Positions 9,671-21,855 of a DNA stretch of 64,000 bases are shown here, in pieces. The position numbers and the translations under genes are program-made. How positions within the stretch are numbered: the first letter of the stretch is position 1; each line of letters begins with the position of its first letter. The stretch spans positions 62,001-126,000 of the forward strand of contig NZ_BMIF01000010.1 of the NCBI RefSeq assembly GCF_014641695.1. The letters run 5' to 3'. The notes under the pieces were generated by a model. It was not told the origin of the DNA. It saw only the letters and a program-made list of their open reading frames with translations, and ran no database searches. Origin of the DNA: Nitratireductor aestuarii (GTDB lineage: Bacteria > Pseudomonadota > Alphaproteobacteria > Rhizobiales > Rhizobiaceae).

Positions 9671-10761
9671 TACTCGGCCGCCTCCACGGAACGCTTGTTG
9701 AACGAGCGGAAGATCTCGTCCGCAAGTTTCGCCCGCTGCTCATAGGTGTGCTCGGCAAGCACCCGACGCAGTGCAGCCTCGCCGATAGCGCGCGCCCGTT
9801 CCTGCGTCAGCGTCTGAAGAATGTCGGCCACATCCTTGCCATCACGGGCGACCAGCACCTCTTCGTTGGGCTTCAGGAACAGGTCGATGCCAATCCATTC
9901 GTCGGTGATGAGGCAGGCGCCCGCGCCCGCCGCCTCGAACACGCGGGTGGCCGGCGAAAAGCCGTTGCTCGCCATGCTTTCGCGGCTGATGTTGAGCACG
10001 GCCTTTGGTGTGCAGTTGAAGCTGTTGTGGTCGCGGGTGCCCACATGGCCGATCCAGTTGACGTTTGGTGGCATCGGCTTGTCGCCCCAGCCCGAGCCGC
10101 CGAAGAGGAAGTTCTGGTTCGGCGAAAGGCTTGCGGCCTTGAGGAAGAACTCTTCCACCCGCGCTTCCCGGTCCGGCAGGCGGTTGCCGAGGAAGCCGAG
10201 GTCTGCGCGAAAGCGCTCGTTCGGCTCGACCGGGAAATGGGTTTCCGGATCGAGCGCGTTATAGATGGGGATGCAGTCCTTGGCCCCCATGGCGCGGTAG
10301 GCGTAGACGACCGGATCGCCACCGCCATAGGTCAGGACCATGTCGAGCTTGCGCAGCGCCCGGTGCAGAGGATGGTCGGGCTCCGCGCGAAGCTGGCTCA
10401 GGGTGGCAGGTGCATCCACGTCCCAGAAGATGGTCAACGCATCGGGGCGGGCATTGCGCAGCACTTCGAGCAGCAGCGCTTCGTCTTCGTAGCCGACACC
10501 GCTCGCCTTGACGACGATATCCGCTTCGGCGGCGCGCCGCGTCACTTCCATCAGCGACATGGGCGTGGCTTCATAGACAACCACCTGACACCAGTCCGGC
10601 AGATCAATGTCGCGGTTTTGCTGGCGGTCGTAGACGTCCGGCTCGTAGAAGGTGATCTCGTAGCCGCGCCCGGCCAGCGCCTTCAGGAGCCCCCGATAGT
10701 AGGTCGCCGCGCCGTTCCAGTAGGACGAAAGCAGGCTTGATCCGTAGAAGGCCATTTTCAT
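9670..10761 (-). CDS. CgeB-like glycosyltransferase
   Basis: A 363-residue GT-B protein starting MKMAFYGSSLLSSYWNGAATYYRGLL. The C-terminal motif TRVFEAAGAGACLITDEWIGIDLFL matches the CgeB-like glycosyltransferase pattern. No membrane segment is seen, so it acts in the cytoplasm or at the membrane face on a lipid-linked or soluble acceptor. Both ends overlap neighbouring genes (TAATG at 9670 and ATGA at 10758-10761), so it is cotranslated with the other transferases. Confidence 0.85.
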   Translation of the reverse strand: MKMAFYGSSLLSSYWNGAATYYRGLLKALAGRGYEITFYEPDVYDRQQNRDIDLPDWCQVVVYEATPMSLMEVTRRAAEADIVVKASGVGYEDEALLLEVLRNARPDALTIFWDVDAPATLSQLRAEPDHPLHRALRKLDMVLTYGGGDPVVYAYRAMGAKDCIPIYNALDPETHFPVEPNERFRADLGFLGNRLPDREARVEEFFLKAASLSPNQNFLFGGSGWGDKPMPPNVNWIGHVGTRDHNSFNCTPKAVLNISRESMASNGFSPATRVFEAAGAGACLITDEWIGIDLFLKPNEEVLVARDGKDVADILQTLTQERARAIGEAALRRVLAEHTYEQRAKLADEIFRSFNKRSVEAAE

Positions 10762-11876
10762 TGGACGCTCTCCCTCTGTCCTGTTTGGGGCTCTAACCGT
10801 GTGCGTGCGAGGATTGTCAGAAGCTGCTCCACCCGGTGCGCGCAGGTGTGGTGCCTGCGGATTGTCTCAAGCCCGTTGGCGGCAAGCGTGGAGGCAAGGT
10901 CCGGATCGTTCAGCACTTCACGCAGCAGCATCTGCATCTCGCCGCCGTTCATGGCGAAGAGAAAATCCTGACGCGGACGGAACAGGCCCTCCGCATCGTC
11001 CCATGGGGCGGAAATAAGCGGAATGCCGCAGGCGAGCGCCTCAAACATGCGGATCGTCGGAATGCCCGGCAGGCTTTCGACGTAAGGTCGGCGCGGCACG
11101 TGAACCGTCACGCGATGGCGGGCAAACGCTTCCGGCACCCGCGCATTGGGCAGCCAGCCACGATAGGCGATGCCGGCTTCACACAGTGCCTTCAGCGCGT
11201 GATCCGGATAGCGCACCCCATGGAGATTGGCGGAGATGCCCAAGCGTTTCACGGGCTCGATCAGGAACTCCATCAACTCTGCCGAGCGCTCACCGTCGCC
11301 CCAATTGCCGATCCAGATCAGGTCCGTGTCACGTTCGATCCCGGGGAGGGGCTTGAAGAGCGCGATGTCGGCCGCCTCGTGCCAGGTATGGACGTTGCGG
11401 CCCCAGCCCTGCCGCAGATAGCGTTCGCGCAGCGCCTCGCCGAAGGCGAGGACGAGGTCATAGTCCTCAAGCTTTAGCGAGGAAATGGCTGCTTCCTCCG
11501 AAACCGCCCGGTGATGGGTGTCGTGGAAGATCAGCGTAAATCTGCCGCCGCGCCTTTTGACCTTCCCGATGAATTCAACCAGTGCCGGATCGGTCCATTC
11601 ATGGACGATCACGACATCGGCCTGGCTGAGCTCCGCCTCGTGATCAAAATCCGCGCCGTAGCTGCGTGAGGTGAGGAAGGGGAAATCGGCCTGGAAACGG
11701 GCGACCGCCTCAGGGTCTTCCGCCACCATGTTCGTCCGGCTCCAGCCGTTCTCAGTTTCCAGCGCCACGGCCTCGTGGCCGCGCGCGATCAGCTCACGCA
11801 TCACGCCGCGCAGGAAATGCGCGTTGCCATGGTTCCAGTCGGAGACAAGAGAGTGCGTGTAGAAGAGAAACCGCAT
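10758..11876 (-). CDS. CgeB-like glycosyltransferase
   Basis: A 372-residue GT-B protein. It begins MRFLFYTHSLVSDWNHGNAHFLRG, like its two paralogues downstream, and carries IRMFEALACGIPLISAPWDDAEGLF in the donor-binding half. Two His-rich stretches (IFHDTHHRA and TWHEAAD) in the middle are distinctive. The stop of the GT4 gene lies two bases before its start, with TGACATG at the junction. Three such paralogues in a row suggest successive addition of related sugars. Confidence 0.85.
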   Translation of the reverse strand: MRFLFYTHSLVSDWNHGNAHFLRGVMRELIARGHEAVALETENGWSRTNMVAEDPEAVARFQADFPFLTSRSYGADFDHEAELSQADVVIVHEWTDPALVEFIGKVKRRGGRFTLIFHDTHHRAVSEEAAISSLKLEDYDLVLAFGEALRERYLRQGWGRNVHTWHEAADIALFKPLPGIERDTDLIWIGNWGDGERSAELMEFLIEPVKRLGISANLHGVRYPDHALKALCEAGIAYRGWLPNARVPEAFARHRVTVHVPRRPYVESLPGIPTIRMFEALACGIPLISAPWDDAEGLFRPRQDFLFAMNGGEMQMLLREVLNDPDLASTLAANGLETIRRHHTCAHRVEQLLTILARTRLEPQTGQRESVQ

Positions 11877-11877
11877 G

Positions 11878-12975
11878 TCAGCTCCCGTTCCGATAACGTG
11901 CGACGGCCCCTGCGTAGAGCGCCTGCATTTCTGCGGCCTGCCGGGCGAGCGTGTAGCGGCTTGCCTGTTCGCGCGCTGCCTGGCCTAACGCTTCGCGCTT
12001 CTGCGGGTTTCCCATCAGCTGCTCGATCGCCTCAGCAAGGTCTTCGGCATCGTGGGGGTCGAAGAAGACGGCGGCATCGCCCCAGACTTCGCGATAGGTC
12101 GGGATGTCCGCCAGGATCAGCGGGGTTGCCGCGTGGGCTGCCTCAAGGGCCGCAAGCCCGAATGGCTCATAGATGGAAGGCGAGACGAAGATGCTTGTTT
12201 GCGCCATCAACTCGCGCGTTTCCGCATTGGAGAGGGGGCCAACGCTCATCACGTGGGTGAAGAAGATGCCGCTGCCGTTCTCGCCGCGCGTCGGACCGGC
12301 GGCAAAGATCGGGATATCGATCCTGCCTGCCGCCGCATCGAGGATGCGGCCGTTCTTGCCTTCGTCCCACCAGCGTCCGGCAGCTGACACCATGCGCTCA
12401 CGTCGGGTTTCGACGGGAGCGGCCTCAACAGCATTGTGCACGACGTGAAGATGAGGAATTTCGCCATAGCTGCGCTTGAGCGCTTCCGCATGACTTGCGC
12501 TGGGCGCTATCGCGATACCGGCCCGTTTCAGACCGTCGGCATTTACGTCTTTGTGCCAGGCCCAATCGCCGGTTGAAGGGGCTTCGCCGCGAACCGCCTG
12601 AAACCAGGTCACCACGCAGGAATGGGAAACCGCAGCCACAGGGCAGGGAACATTGAGGCCAACCGCCTGCGACGGTGCATTGAGGTGGACGAGATCAATG
12701 GCGTGTTCCTCCACAAGCCTCGAAAGCTCTGCCGGCAGCCCCTCAAGTTCCTTGGCACTGCGGGCCAGCCAATCGGGCGGCGACGAAAGCCAGGTGACTG
12801 TGCCGATTGCGGAAGCTTCAGTATGCTGCGCAGGAGAGGGCGCAGGGCCAAGCCCCGCGAAAACGATTGTATGGCCGCCACGCTTCAGCTCGCGGGCGAG
12901 GCCCATGGCGTATTGCCAGACGCCCCCTACCGCATCGAGCGTCATGAGGATCCGGTGACGGCCATTGCCCGTCAT
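11878..12975 (-). CDS. Glycosyltransferase family 4 protein
   Basis: A 365-residue retaining GT-B enzyme. The N-terminal acceptor domain has DAVGGVWQYAMGLARELKRGGH, and the donor domain has the E-x7-E motif in SIYEPFGLAALEAAHAATPLILADIPTYREV. It differs clearly from the three CgeB-like transferases beside it. Its start overlaps the upstream epimerase stop by ATGA. Linkage and donor cannot be deduced. Confidence 0.9.
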   Translation of the reverse strand: MTGNGRHRILMTLDAVGGVWQYAMGLARELKRGGHTIVFAGLGPAPSPAQHTEASAIGTVTWLSSPPDWLARSAKELEGLPAELSRLVEEHAIDLVHLNAPSQAVGLNVPCPVAAVSHSCVVTWFQAVRGEAPSTGDWAWHKDVNADGLKRAGIAIAPSASHAEALKRSYGEIPHLHVVHNAVEAAPVETRRERMVSAAGRWWDEGKNGRILDAAAGRIDIPIFAAGPTRGENGSGIFFTHVMSVGPLSNAETRELMAQTSIFVSPSIYEPFGLAALEAAHAATPLILADIPTYREVWGDAAVFFDPHDAEDLAEAIEQLMGNPQKREALGQAAREQASRYTLARQAAEMQALYAGAVARYRNGS

Positions 12976-14039
12976 GCAACGAACCTCTGCGCGTGCGGTT
13001 CGGCCGTCCGTTCAGTGCGCAGCCAGTTCGCCAGATCAAACAGGCCTTCGCGCCATCCGACATGGGCATGCCAGTCCATGGCTCTTTGGAGCCGCCGCGT
13101 ATCGGCTACGAAATAACGCTGATCGCCGACGCGCGGCTCGGCATGGTGGATGTTCACCTCGCCTTGCAGGATGCTTTCAATCTCGGTGAGCACGAGGTTC
13201 AGGCTCACGGCATTTTCCGGACCGCCGCCGAGATTGAAGACCTGGCCGTGGAAGCGATCCATGTTGGCCATCAGTCCGCGATAGGCGGCAACGGCATCCG
13301 ACACATGCAGGATGTCGCGCACCTGATTGCCGTCGCCGAAAATGGTGATCGGCTCGTCGGCCATTGCCCGAATGAGAAAGTGGGCCACCCACCCCTGATC
13401 TTCCGTGCCGAACTGGCGGGGGCCATAGATGCAGCTCATCCGCAGCACGGCAGTCGGGATGCCGAAGGATTTTGCGTAATCGAGCACGTACTGGTCGGCG
13501 ACCCCCTTGGAGCAGCCATAGGGTGTGCTGAAATCGAGCGGCCGGTCTTCGCTAATGCCATGGGTGCGCAGCGCTTCATCCTCGGGCAGGTCGAGGCCGT
13601 CGACAGTGCGGATCGCCACGTCTTCAAGCGAGCCGTAGACCTTGTTGGTCGAGGCAAAAACCACCGGGATCCTGCGGCCAGTGCGCCGTACGGCTTCCAG
13701 CACGTTGAGCGTTCCACGTGCATTCACTTCGAAATCGTCCACCGGATCGATGAGACTGGTCGTTACCGCCGTTTGCGCGGCCATATGAAATATGCCGCCA
13801 GCAGTCTCGACGGCCTCTGCCAGTGCATCTTCGTCACGGATGTCCGCGACGCTGACGCTCAGCCGATTGCCATGCAGCTTCTGTAACCATTCGAGATTGC
13901 GGGAGACGCCGGGGCGACTCAGATTGTCGAAAATCGTGACCTGCTCGCCATCCTCAAGCAACGAGTTGGCGAGGTTCGATCCTATGAACCCGCTGCCGCC
14001 GATGACCAGCGTTTGGGTGGCTTTGGCATCGTCCGTCAT
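12972..14039 (-). CDS. NAD-dependent epimerase, CDP-paratose 2-epimerase-like
   Basis: A 355-residue extended SDR. GGSGFIG binds NAD at 14-20; FDNLSRPGVSRNLEWL is the pattern typical of CDP-paratose 2-epimerase (tyvelose pathway) relatives; the catalytic YGCSK gives Tyr and Lys. The actual sugar nucleotide could well be another deoxy or plain hexose. The start at 14039 overlaps the upstream epimerase by ATGA; the in-frame ATG at 14114 lies inside that gene and is rejected. Confidence 0.85.
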   Translation of the reverse strand: MTDDAKATQTLVIGGSGFIGSNLANSLLEDGEQVTIFDNLSRPGVSRNLEWLQKLHGNRLSVSVADIRDEDALAEAVETAGGIFHMAAQTAVTTSLIDPVDDFEVNARGTLNVLEAVRRTGRRIPVVFASTNKVYGSLEDVAIRTVDGLDLPEDEALRTHGISEDRPLDFSTPYGCSKGVADQYVLDYAKSFGIPTAVLRMSCIYGPRQFGTEDQGWVAHFLIRAMADEPITIFGDGNQVRDILHVSDAVAAYRGLMANMDRFHGQVFNLGGGPENAVSLNLVLTEIESILQGEVNIHHAEPRVGDQRYFVADTRRLQRAMDWHAHVGWREGLFDLANWLRTERTAEPHAQRFVA

Positions 14040-15142
14040 GACACCAACCCCATGGACTCGAGCTCCTTGCGCATCTCGTTGCCCCGGTCGATGGCAACGC
14101 TGCCGCGCACCCATTCGACCATTTCGCCGAGGGAATCCTCGAGCAGACTGGTCGGCTCGTAGCCCAGAAGCTCGCGGGCCTTCGAGATATCGGCAAAGCA
14201 GTTGCGGATGTCGCCAGCGCGCGCCTTGCCCAAAACCTCGGGCTTGCGGTCCGGCTGCTCCATGGCTTCTGCGAGAAGCGAGGCAACCTGTGAGATCGAA
14301 TAGGCCTTGCCGCTGCCAATATTGAAAAGCTCGCCAGCCGCTTCAGGTTTTTCCAGCGCGAGGCAGAAGGCGCGTGCAACATCGCGGACATGAACAAAAT
14401 CGCGCTTCTGTTCGCCATCCTCGAAGACCAGCGGACGCTGGCCATTGGCAAGACGGGAGGCGAAGTTCGCCAGCACTCCCGTATAGGGGTTGGAGAGCGC
14501 CTGTCCGGGGCCGAAGACGTTGAAGAGCCGCAGCGCGACAGTTTCGACATTATACGCTTCGCCGAAGATCATCACCTCGCGCTCCTGCGCGTATTTGGTC
14601 AGCGCATAGATCGAGGCGAGGTCGACGATCTTCTGTTCGTCGGTGGGGATAGGGGTGAGGGCTTCCCCAGCCGCCGAAACCGGGTCCCATTTCCCTTCAC
14701 GGATACGGGCCTGGTTGCGGCGCACGTTGGAAAGGCGTTCGCCGGACGGCGTCTCATAAAGACCTTCGCCATAGACGCTCATGGAGGAGGCGACGACAAT
14801 CCGCTGCACCGGGTTCTTGATGAGGGCTTCTAGCAGGACCGCGGTGCCGAGGTCGTTTGCGCCGACGTAGCGGGCGATCTCATACATGGACTGGCCGACG
14901 CCAACTTCTGCCGCGAGGTGAATGACCGCATCTACGCCCTGCAAGCTCTCGGCAACCTTTTCGGCGTCGCGGACATCGCCCTTGACGAGTTCCACACCCT
15001 TGGGGACCTGGATTGTCGTCGTGCCGTGCACCTGCTCCACAAGAGCATCGAGAATGCGCACTTCATAACCACGGTGGATCAGCGCCTCGGCAAGATGCCT
15101 GCCAATGAAACCACCGCCTCCAGTCACCAGGATTCGCTTCAC
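14036..15142 (-). CDS. NAD-dependent sugar-nucleotide epimerase/dehydratase
   Basis: A 368-residue extended SDR with GGGGFIGRHLAEAL (8-21) and the catalytic YALTK. RLFNVFGPGQALSNPYTGVL is the usual substrate-loop region of UDP-glucose/UDP-glucuronate 4-epimerase relatives. The start is a GTG at 15142 preceded by GGAGG at 8 bases; the longer frame to 15229 has no such site. It is the first gene of the seven-gene epimerase/glycosyltransferase operon and has its own GGAAC-N17-GTT promoter. Confidence 0.87.
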   Translation of the reverse strand: MKRILVTGGGGFIGRHLAEALIHRGYEVRILDALVEQVHGTTTIQVPKGVELVKGDVRDAEKVAESLQGVDAVIHLAAEVGVGQSMYEIARYVGANDLGTAVLLEALIKNPVQRIVVASSMSVYGEGLYETPSGERLSNVRRNQARIREGKWDPVSAAGEALTPIPTDEQKIVDLASIYALTKYAQEREVMIFGEAYNVETVALRLFNVFGPGQALSNPYTGVLANFASRLANGQRPLVFEDGEQKRDFVHVRDVARAFCLALEKPEAAGELFNIGSGKAYSISQVASLLAEAMEQPDRKPEVLGKARAGDIRNCFADISKARELLGYEPTSLLEDSLGEMVEWVRGSVAIDRGNEMRKELESMGLVS

Positions 15143-15174
15143 GGTATTTCCCTCCAAGAGTCCGTTGGTTCCCG

Positions 15175-15199
15175 AACCTCCGGAGCGCAGCTTTGTTCC
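15175..15199 (-). promoter_or_regulatory. EcfG-type stress promoter of the epimerase/glycosyltransferase operon
   Basis: Minus strand GGAAC (15199-15195), 17 bases, GTT (15177-15175). The GTG start at 15142 lies about 33 bases downstream, a distance nearly equal to that at ino1. Confidence 0.7.
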
Positions 15200-15253
15200 T
15201 TCTCCGGCTAAGCCAAAAAGCATCAGCATCTTGCCTGCCGGCTAATCAACCAA

Positions 15254-15278
15254 GGAACATAGCTGCAGATCTCCTGTT
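15254..15278 (+). promoter_or_regulatory. EcfG-type stress promoter of ugd
   Basis: Plus strand GGAAC (15254-15258), 17 bases, GTT (15276-15278). The ATG at 15311 is 33 bases downstream. With the minus-strand promoter at 15175-15199 it forms a divergent pair under the same predicted sigma factor. Confidence 0.7.
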
Positions 15279-15310
15279 AGGCGGGTGTCTGGAGCGAGAA
15301 GGATGCGATA

Positions 15311-16693
15311 ATGCGCGTAAGTATGATTGGAGCGGGCTACGTCGGACTGACGACGGGGGTGTGCCTCGCGGAGATGGGACACGAGGTCATCTGTGCAGAC
15401 ATCGATCGGGACCGCATCGCCCATCTTAATGCGGGCAGCACGCCATTCATGGAGAATGGCCTGGCCGAGATGATGTCCCGCAACGTTGCTGCGGGACGTC
15501 TTGCTTTTACGGACAATCTGCCGGAAGCGGTGGCCAATCGCGAAATCATCATGATCGCGGTGGGAACGCCCAAGGGTGCGGCCGGGGAGGCGGACCTGTC
15601 CTTCGTGCGTGAAGCTGCGCGTCGCATCGCTCCTCACATGTCGCCGAAAACCGTTGTCACGCTGAAGTCGACTGTGGTTGTAGGCACCGCTCGCGAGGTC
15701 CGGGAAATCATTGCGGAGGAACGCGGAGCGCTCGATTTCTGGGTCACGTCCAATCCCGAGTTCCTGCGGGAAGGAAGCGCAATACACGATTTCCTCCATC
15801 CGGACCGTATCGTTATCGGTGCGGATGACCGGGATGCAGCCGATCGTCTGATCGAACTCTACAAGCCGCTCCTGAGGAGGGACGTGCCGCTGGTGGAGAC
15901 AGGCACGGAAAACGCCGAACTCATCAAATATGCCGCCAACGCGTTCCTCGCGCTCAAGATCGGCTTCATCAACGACGTTGCAGATCTCTGCGAAAGCATC
16001 GAAGGTGATATTCAGGCGGTTGCGCGCGGGATCGGCCTCGACAAGCGGATTGGCCCGAGCTTCCTGGCGCCCGGACCCGGCTATGGAGGCTCATGCTTTC
16101 CGAAGGATACGGAGGCCTTTGTCGCCACGGGCCGCGCTCACTATGCGCCGCAGCCGCTGATCGAGGCGGTGATCGATCGCAATGCCAAGCGCCGCCGCCG
16201 GATCGCCGAACGCATTCTGGACGAGCTGCAGACTGCCCGCAGACCCACCGTCACTGTGCTGGGCGTTGCGTTCAAAGCGGATACCGATGACGTGCGGGAG
16301 TCGCCGGCGCTCTACATCATCCCCTACCTGCAGGAAAAGGGTGTGACAGTCCGGGCGTTCGATCCGTGGGCAGCAGCCAATGGAGCGAAGCTTCTGCCGG
16401 ACGTGGAATGGTACAACGATCCCTATGAAGCAGCTGAGGGAGCGCATCTCACGGCGATCCTTACGGAATGGAACATGTTCCGCACATTGGACCTCAAGCT
16501 CATGGCTGAGCGGATGAGAAAGCGTGTGCTCTTCGATTGCCGTAATATCCTTGATCCCGAAACAGTGATAGAGCACGGCTTCCGGCATTTGAGCATTGGC
16601 CGCGCGACCCTGCCACGTGACGGATTTGCCCGCAGAGCCACGGAAGCAGCTCCCGCCCGAAACCTTCTTGCGACCTCTGCGAAACGATCCTGA
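15311..16693 (+). CDS. UDP-glucose 6-dehydrogenase
   Basis: A 460-residue enzyme that oxidises UDP-glucose twice with NAD to UDP-glucuronate. GAGYVG (7-12) is the NAD loop, and the catalytic Cys262 lies in PGYGGSCFPKDT. NPEFLREGSAI and FKADTDDVRESPAL complete the three UDPGDH domains. AAGGA precedes the ATG. It supplies the UDP-glucuronate used by the decarboxylase at 7591-8577 and perhaps the epimerases. Relatives are called ugd, rkpK or exo genes in rhizobia, so I leave the symbol open. Confidence 0.93.
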   Translation: MRVSMIGAGYVGLTTGVCLAEMGHEVICADIDRDRIAHLNAGSTPFMENGLAEMMSRNVAAGRLAFTDNLPEAVANREIIMIAVGTPKGAAGEADLSFVREAARRIAPHMSPKTVVTLKSTVVVGTAREVREIIAEERGALDFWVTSNPEFLREGSAIHDFLHPDRIVIGADDRDAADRLIELYKPLLRRDVPLVETGTENAELIKYAANAFLALKIGFINDVADLCESIEGDIQAVARGIGLDKRIGPSFLAPGPGYGGSCFPKDTEAFVATGRAHYAPQPLIEAVIDRNAKRRRRIAERILDELQTARRPTVTVLGVAFKADTDDVRESPALYIIPYLQEKGVTVRAFDPWAAANGAKLLPDVEWYNDPYEAAEGAHLTAILTEWNMFRTLDLKLMAERMRKRVLFDCRNILDPETVIEHGFRHLSIGRATLPRDGFARRATEAAPARNLLATSAKRS

Positions 16694-16722
16694 ATGCTAC
16701 GCAAATCCTGCGCGACATGTTG

Positions 16723-16742
16723 ACATAAAGATGTCTTTATGT
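16723..16742 (+). promoter_or_regulatory. SahR-like inverted-repeat operator of metH
   Basis: ACATAAAGATGTCTTTATGT is a perfect 9-bp inverted repeat around a 2-base centre, 35 bases before the metH ATG. ArsR-family SahR repressors, which sense S-adenosylhomocysteine, bind similar AT-rich repeats before methionine-cycle genes in proteobacteria. The regulator gene is not in this window, so the assignment is inferred. Confidence 0.55.
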
Positions 16743-16777
16743 GAAAAGCCGGAGTGGCCGCCACATAAGGAAGAGAC

Positions 16778-20581
<3,804 letters not shown>

Positions 20582-20607
20582 GCGATCCACATTGCGACTT
20601 AAATTCC

Positions 20608-20648
20608 AGGCCGGAGCGTCCACAAACGTTCCGGCCTGTTCCTTTTTT
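20608..20648 (+). terminator. Rho-independent terminator after metH
   Basis: An 11-bp stem (AGGCCGGAGCG/CGTTCCGGCCT, one G-T pair) with an 8-base loop, followed by a T-rich run ending in TTTTTT. Confidence 0.85.
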
Positions 20649-20752
20649 GGCGGGAAATTTCTTGCCAAAGGCGTCCTGATGCTGCCCAATAAAACCGAAT
20701 GTGCCCGGGAAAAATATCAGCCCGGACCATGAGGAGATGCAAGGGGAGCGCG

Positions 20753-21745
20753 GTGACAGAAACCTTTACAGCACTGATGATCGAGGATGCGGATGGCAAG
20801 CCGCGGGCGGGCTTCAAGACGATCTCGCTTGCCGACCTGCCGGACCATGACGTTCTGGTCGAGGTCGCCTATTCGAGCCTCAACTACAAGGACGGGCTGG
20901 CCGTGACAGGCAAGAGCCGTATCGCGCGCAAGCTGCCGATGGTGGCGGGCGCCGATCTTGCCGGAACCGTGGTGGAATCCCGCTCGCCGGACTGGAGGGC
21001 AGGGGACAAGGTCGTCGTCAACGGCTGGGGCATGTCTGAGACCGAGTGGGGCGGCTATTCGCGCTTCCAGCGGGTGAAGCCGCAATGGCTGACACGGCTG
21101 CCGGATGCATTCTCGCTCGAGCAGGCCATGGCAATCGGCACGGCCGGCTACACGTCCGCACTCTGCGTCAATGCACTCGAAGACTGGGGCATGATCAAGC
21201 CGGATGCCGGCGAGGTTCTGGTGACGGGAGCTGCGGGCGGCGTCGGCTCGGTTGCCGTCGCGCTGCTGGCGAACCGTGGCTACAACGTCGTTGCCTCGAC
21301 CGGTCGGCCGGAGACGCATGACTATCTGTCATCGCTCGGCGCAAAAGGCTTCATCGACCGTAACACACTGACGGAGAAGGGTGGTCCGCTGCAGAAGGAA
21401 CGCTGGGCTGGCGCTGTCGATACGGTCGGTTCCACGACGCTCGTCAATGTGCTGGGGCAGACCGTCTATGGCGGCGCGGTCGCGGCCTGCGGTCTTGCCG
21501 GCGGCTTCGATCTGCCCGGAACGGTGATGCCGCACATCCTGCGGGCAGTCACGCTTATCGGCGTCGACTCCGTCATGGCTCCACACGCCAAGCGTGATCG
21601 CGCCTGGGCGACGCTGGCCGAAAGCCTCGATCCGGATGCGCTCTCTCGTATCACGCAAGTGGAGCCGCTGGAACGCGTGCCGGAACTGGCAGCCGAAATT
21701 TTGGCGGGTCGCATTCAGGGCCGCGTGGTCGTACGCATTGCCTGA
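20753..21745 (+). CDS. AcuI/YhdH-type acryloyl-CoA reductase-like quinone oxidoreductase
   Basis: A 330-residue medium-chain dehydrogenase/reductase without the zinc ligands of alcohol dehydrogenases. The substrate-side signature YSSLNYKDGLAVTG is near 40-53 and the NADPH loop VTGAAGGVGSVA is near 150-161. The family (YhdH/YhfP, AcuI) reduces acryloyl-CoA to propionyl-CoA with NADPH. The GTG at 20753 follows AAGGGGAG; the longer frame from 20699 starts without a site. It stands before an acyl-CoA synthetase gene on the same strand. Confidence 0.85.
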   Translation: MTETFTALMIEDADGKPRAGFKTISLADLPDHDVLVEVAYSSLNYKDGLAVTGKSRIARKLPMVAGADLAGTVVESRSPDWRAGDKVVVNGWGMSETEWGGYSRFQRVKPQWLTRLPDAFSLEQAMAIGTAGYTSALCVNALEDWGMIKPDAGEVLVTGAAGGVGSVAVALLANRGYNVVASTGRPETHDYLSSLGAKGFIDRNTLTEKGGPLQKERWAGAVDTVGSTTLVNVLGQTVYGGAVAACGLAGGFDLPGTVMPHILRAVTLIGVDSVMAPHAKRDRAWATLAESLDPDALSRITQVEPLERVPELAAEILAGRIQGRVVVRIA

Positions 21746-21783
21746 ACCAAGCTAAGTCGCTGAGTTTAAACAGTAAGTTGACG

Positions 21784-21832
21784 TGTATACATGAAGTTCC
21801 GGCGGCAGGTTGAGCGGATAAAGCTGTATACA
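21784..21832 (+). promoter_or_regulatory. Pair of TGTATACA palindromes before the acyl-CoA synthetase gene
   Basis: Two perfect 8-base palindromes, TGTATACA at 21784-21791 and 21825-21832, are 41 bases apart (about four helical turns) in the 110-base gap before the acyl-CoA synthetase gene. The core fits GntR/FadR-subfamily operators. No GntR gene lies in the window. Confidence 0.5.
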
Positions 21833-21855
21833 CGGGCATAGGTCAGGAGATCCGG

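Noticed and set aside
16694-16777. A cobalamin or SAM riboswitch before metH
   Set aside because: The gap is 84 bases, too short for a cobalamin riboswitch, and I see no SAM-II-like pseudoknot; the inverted repeat explains the site better.
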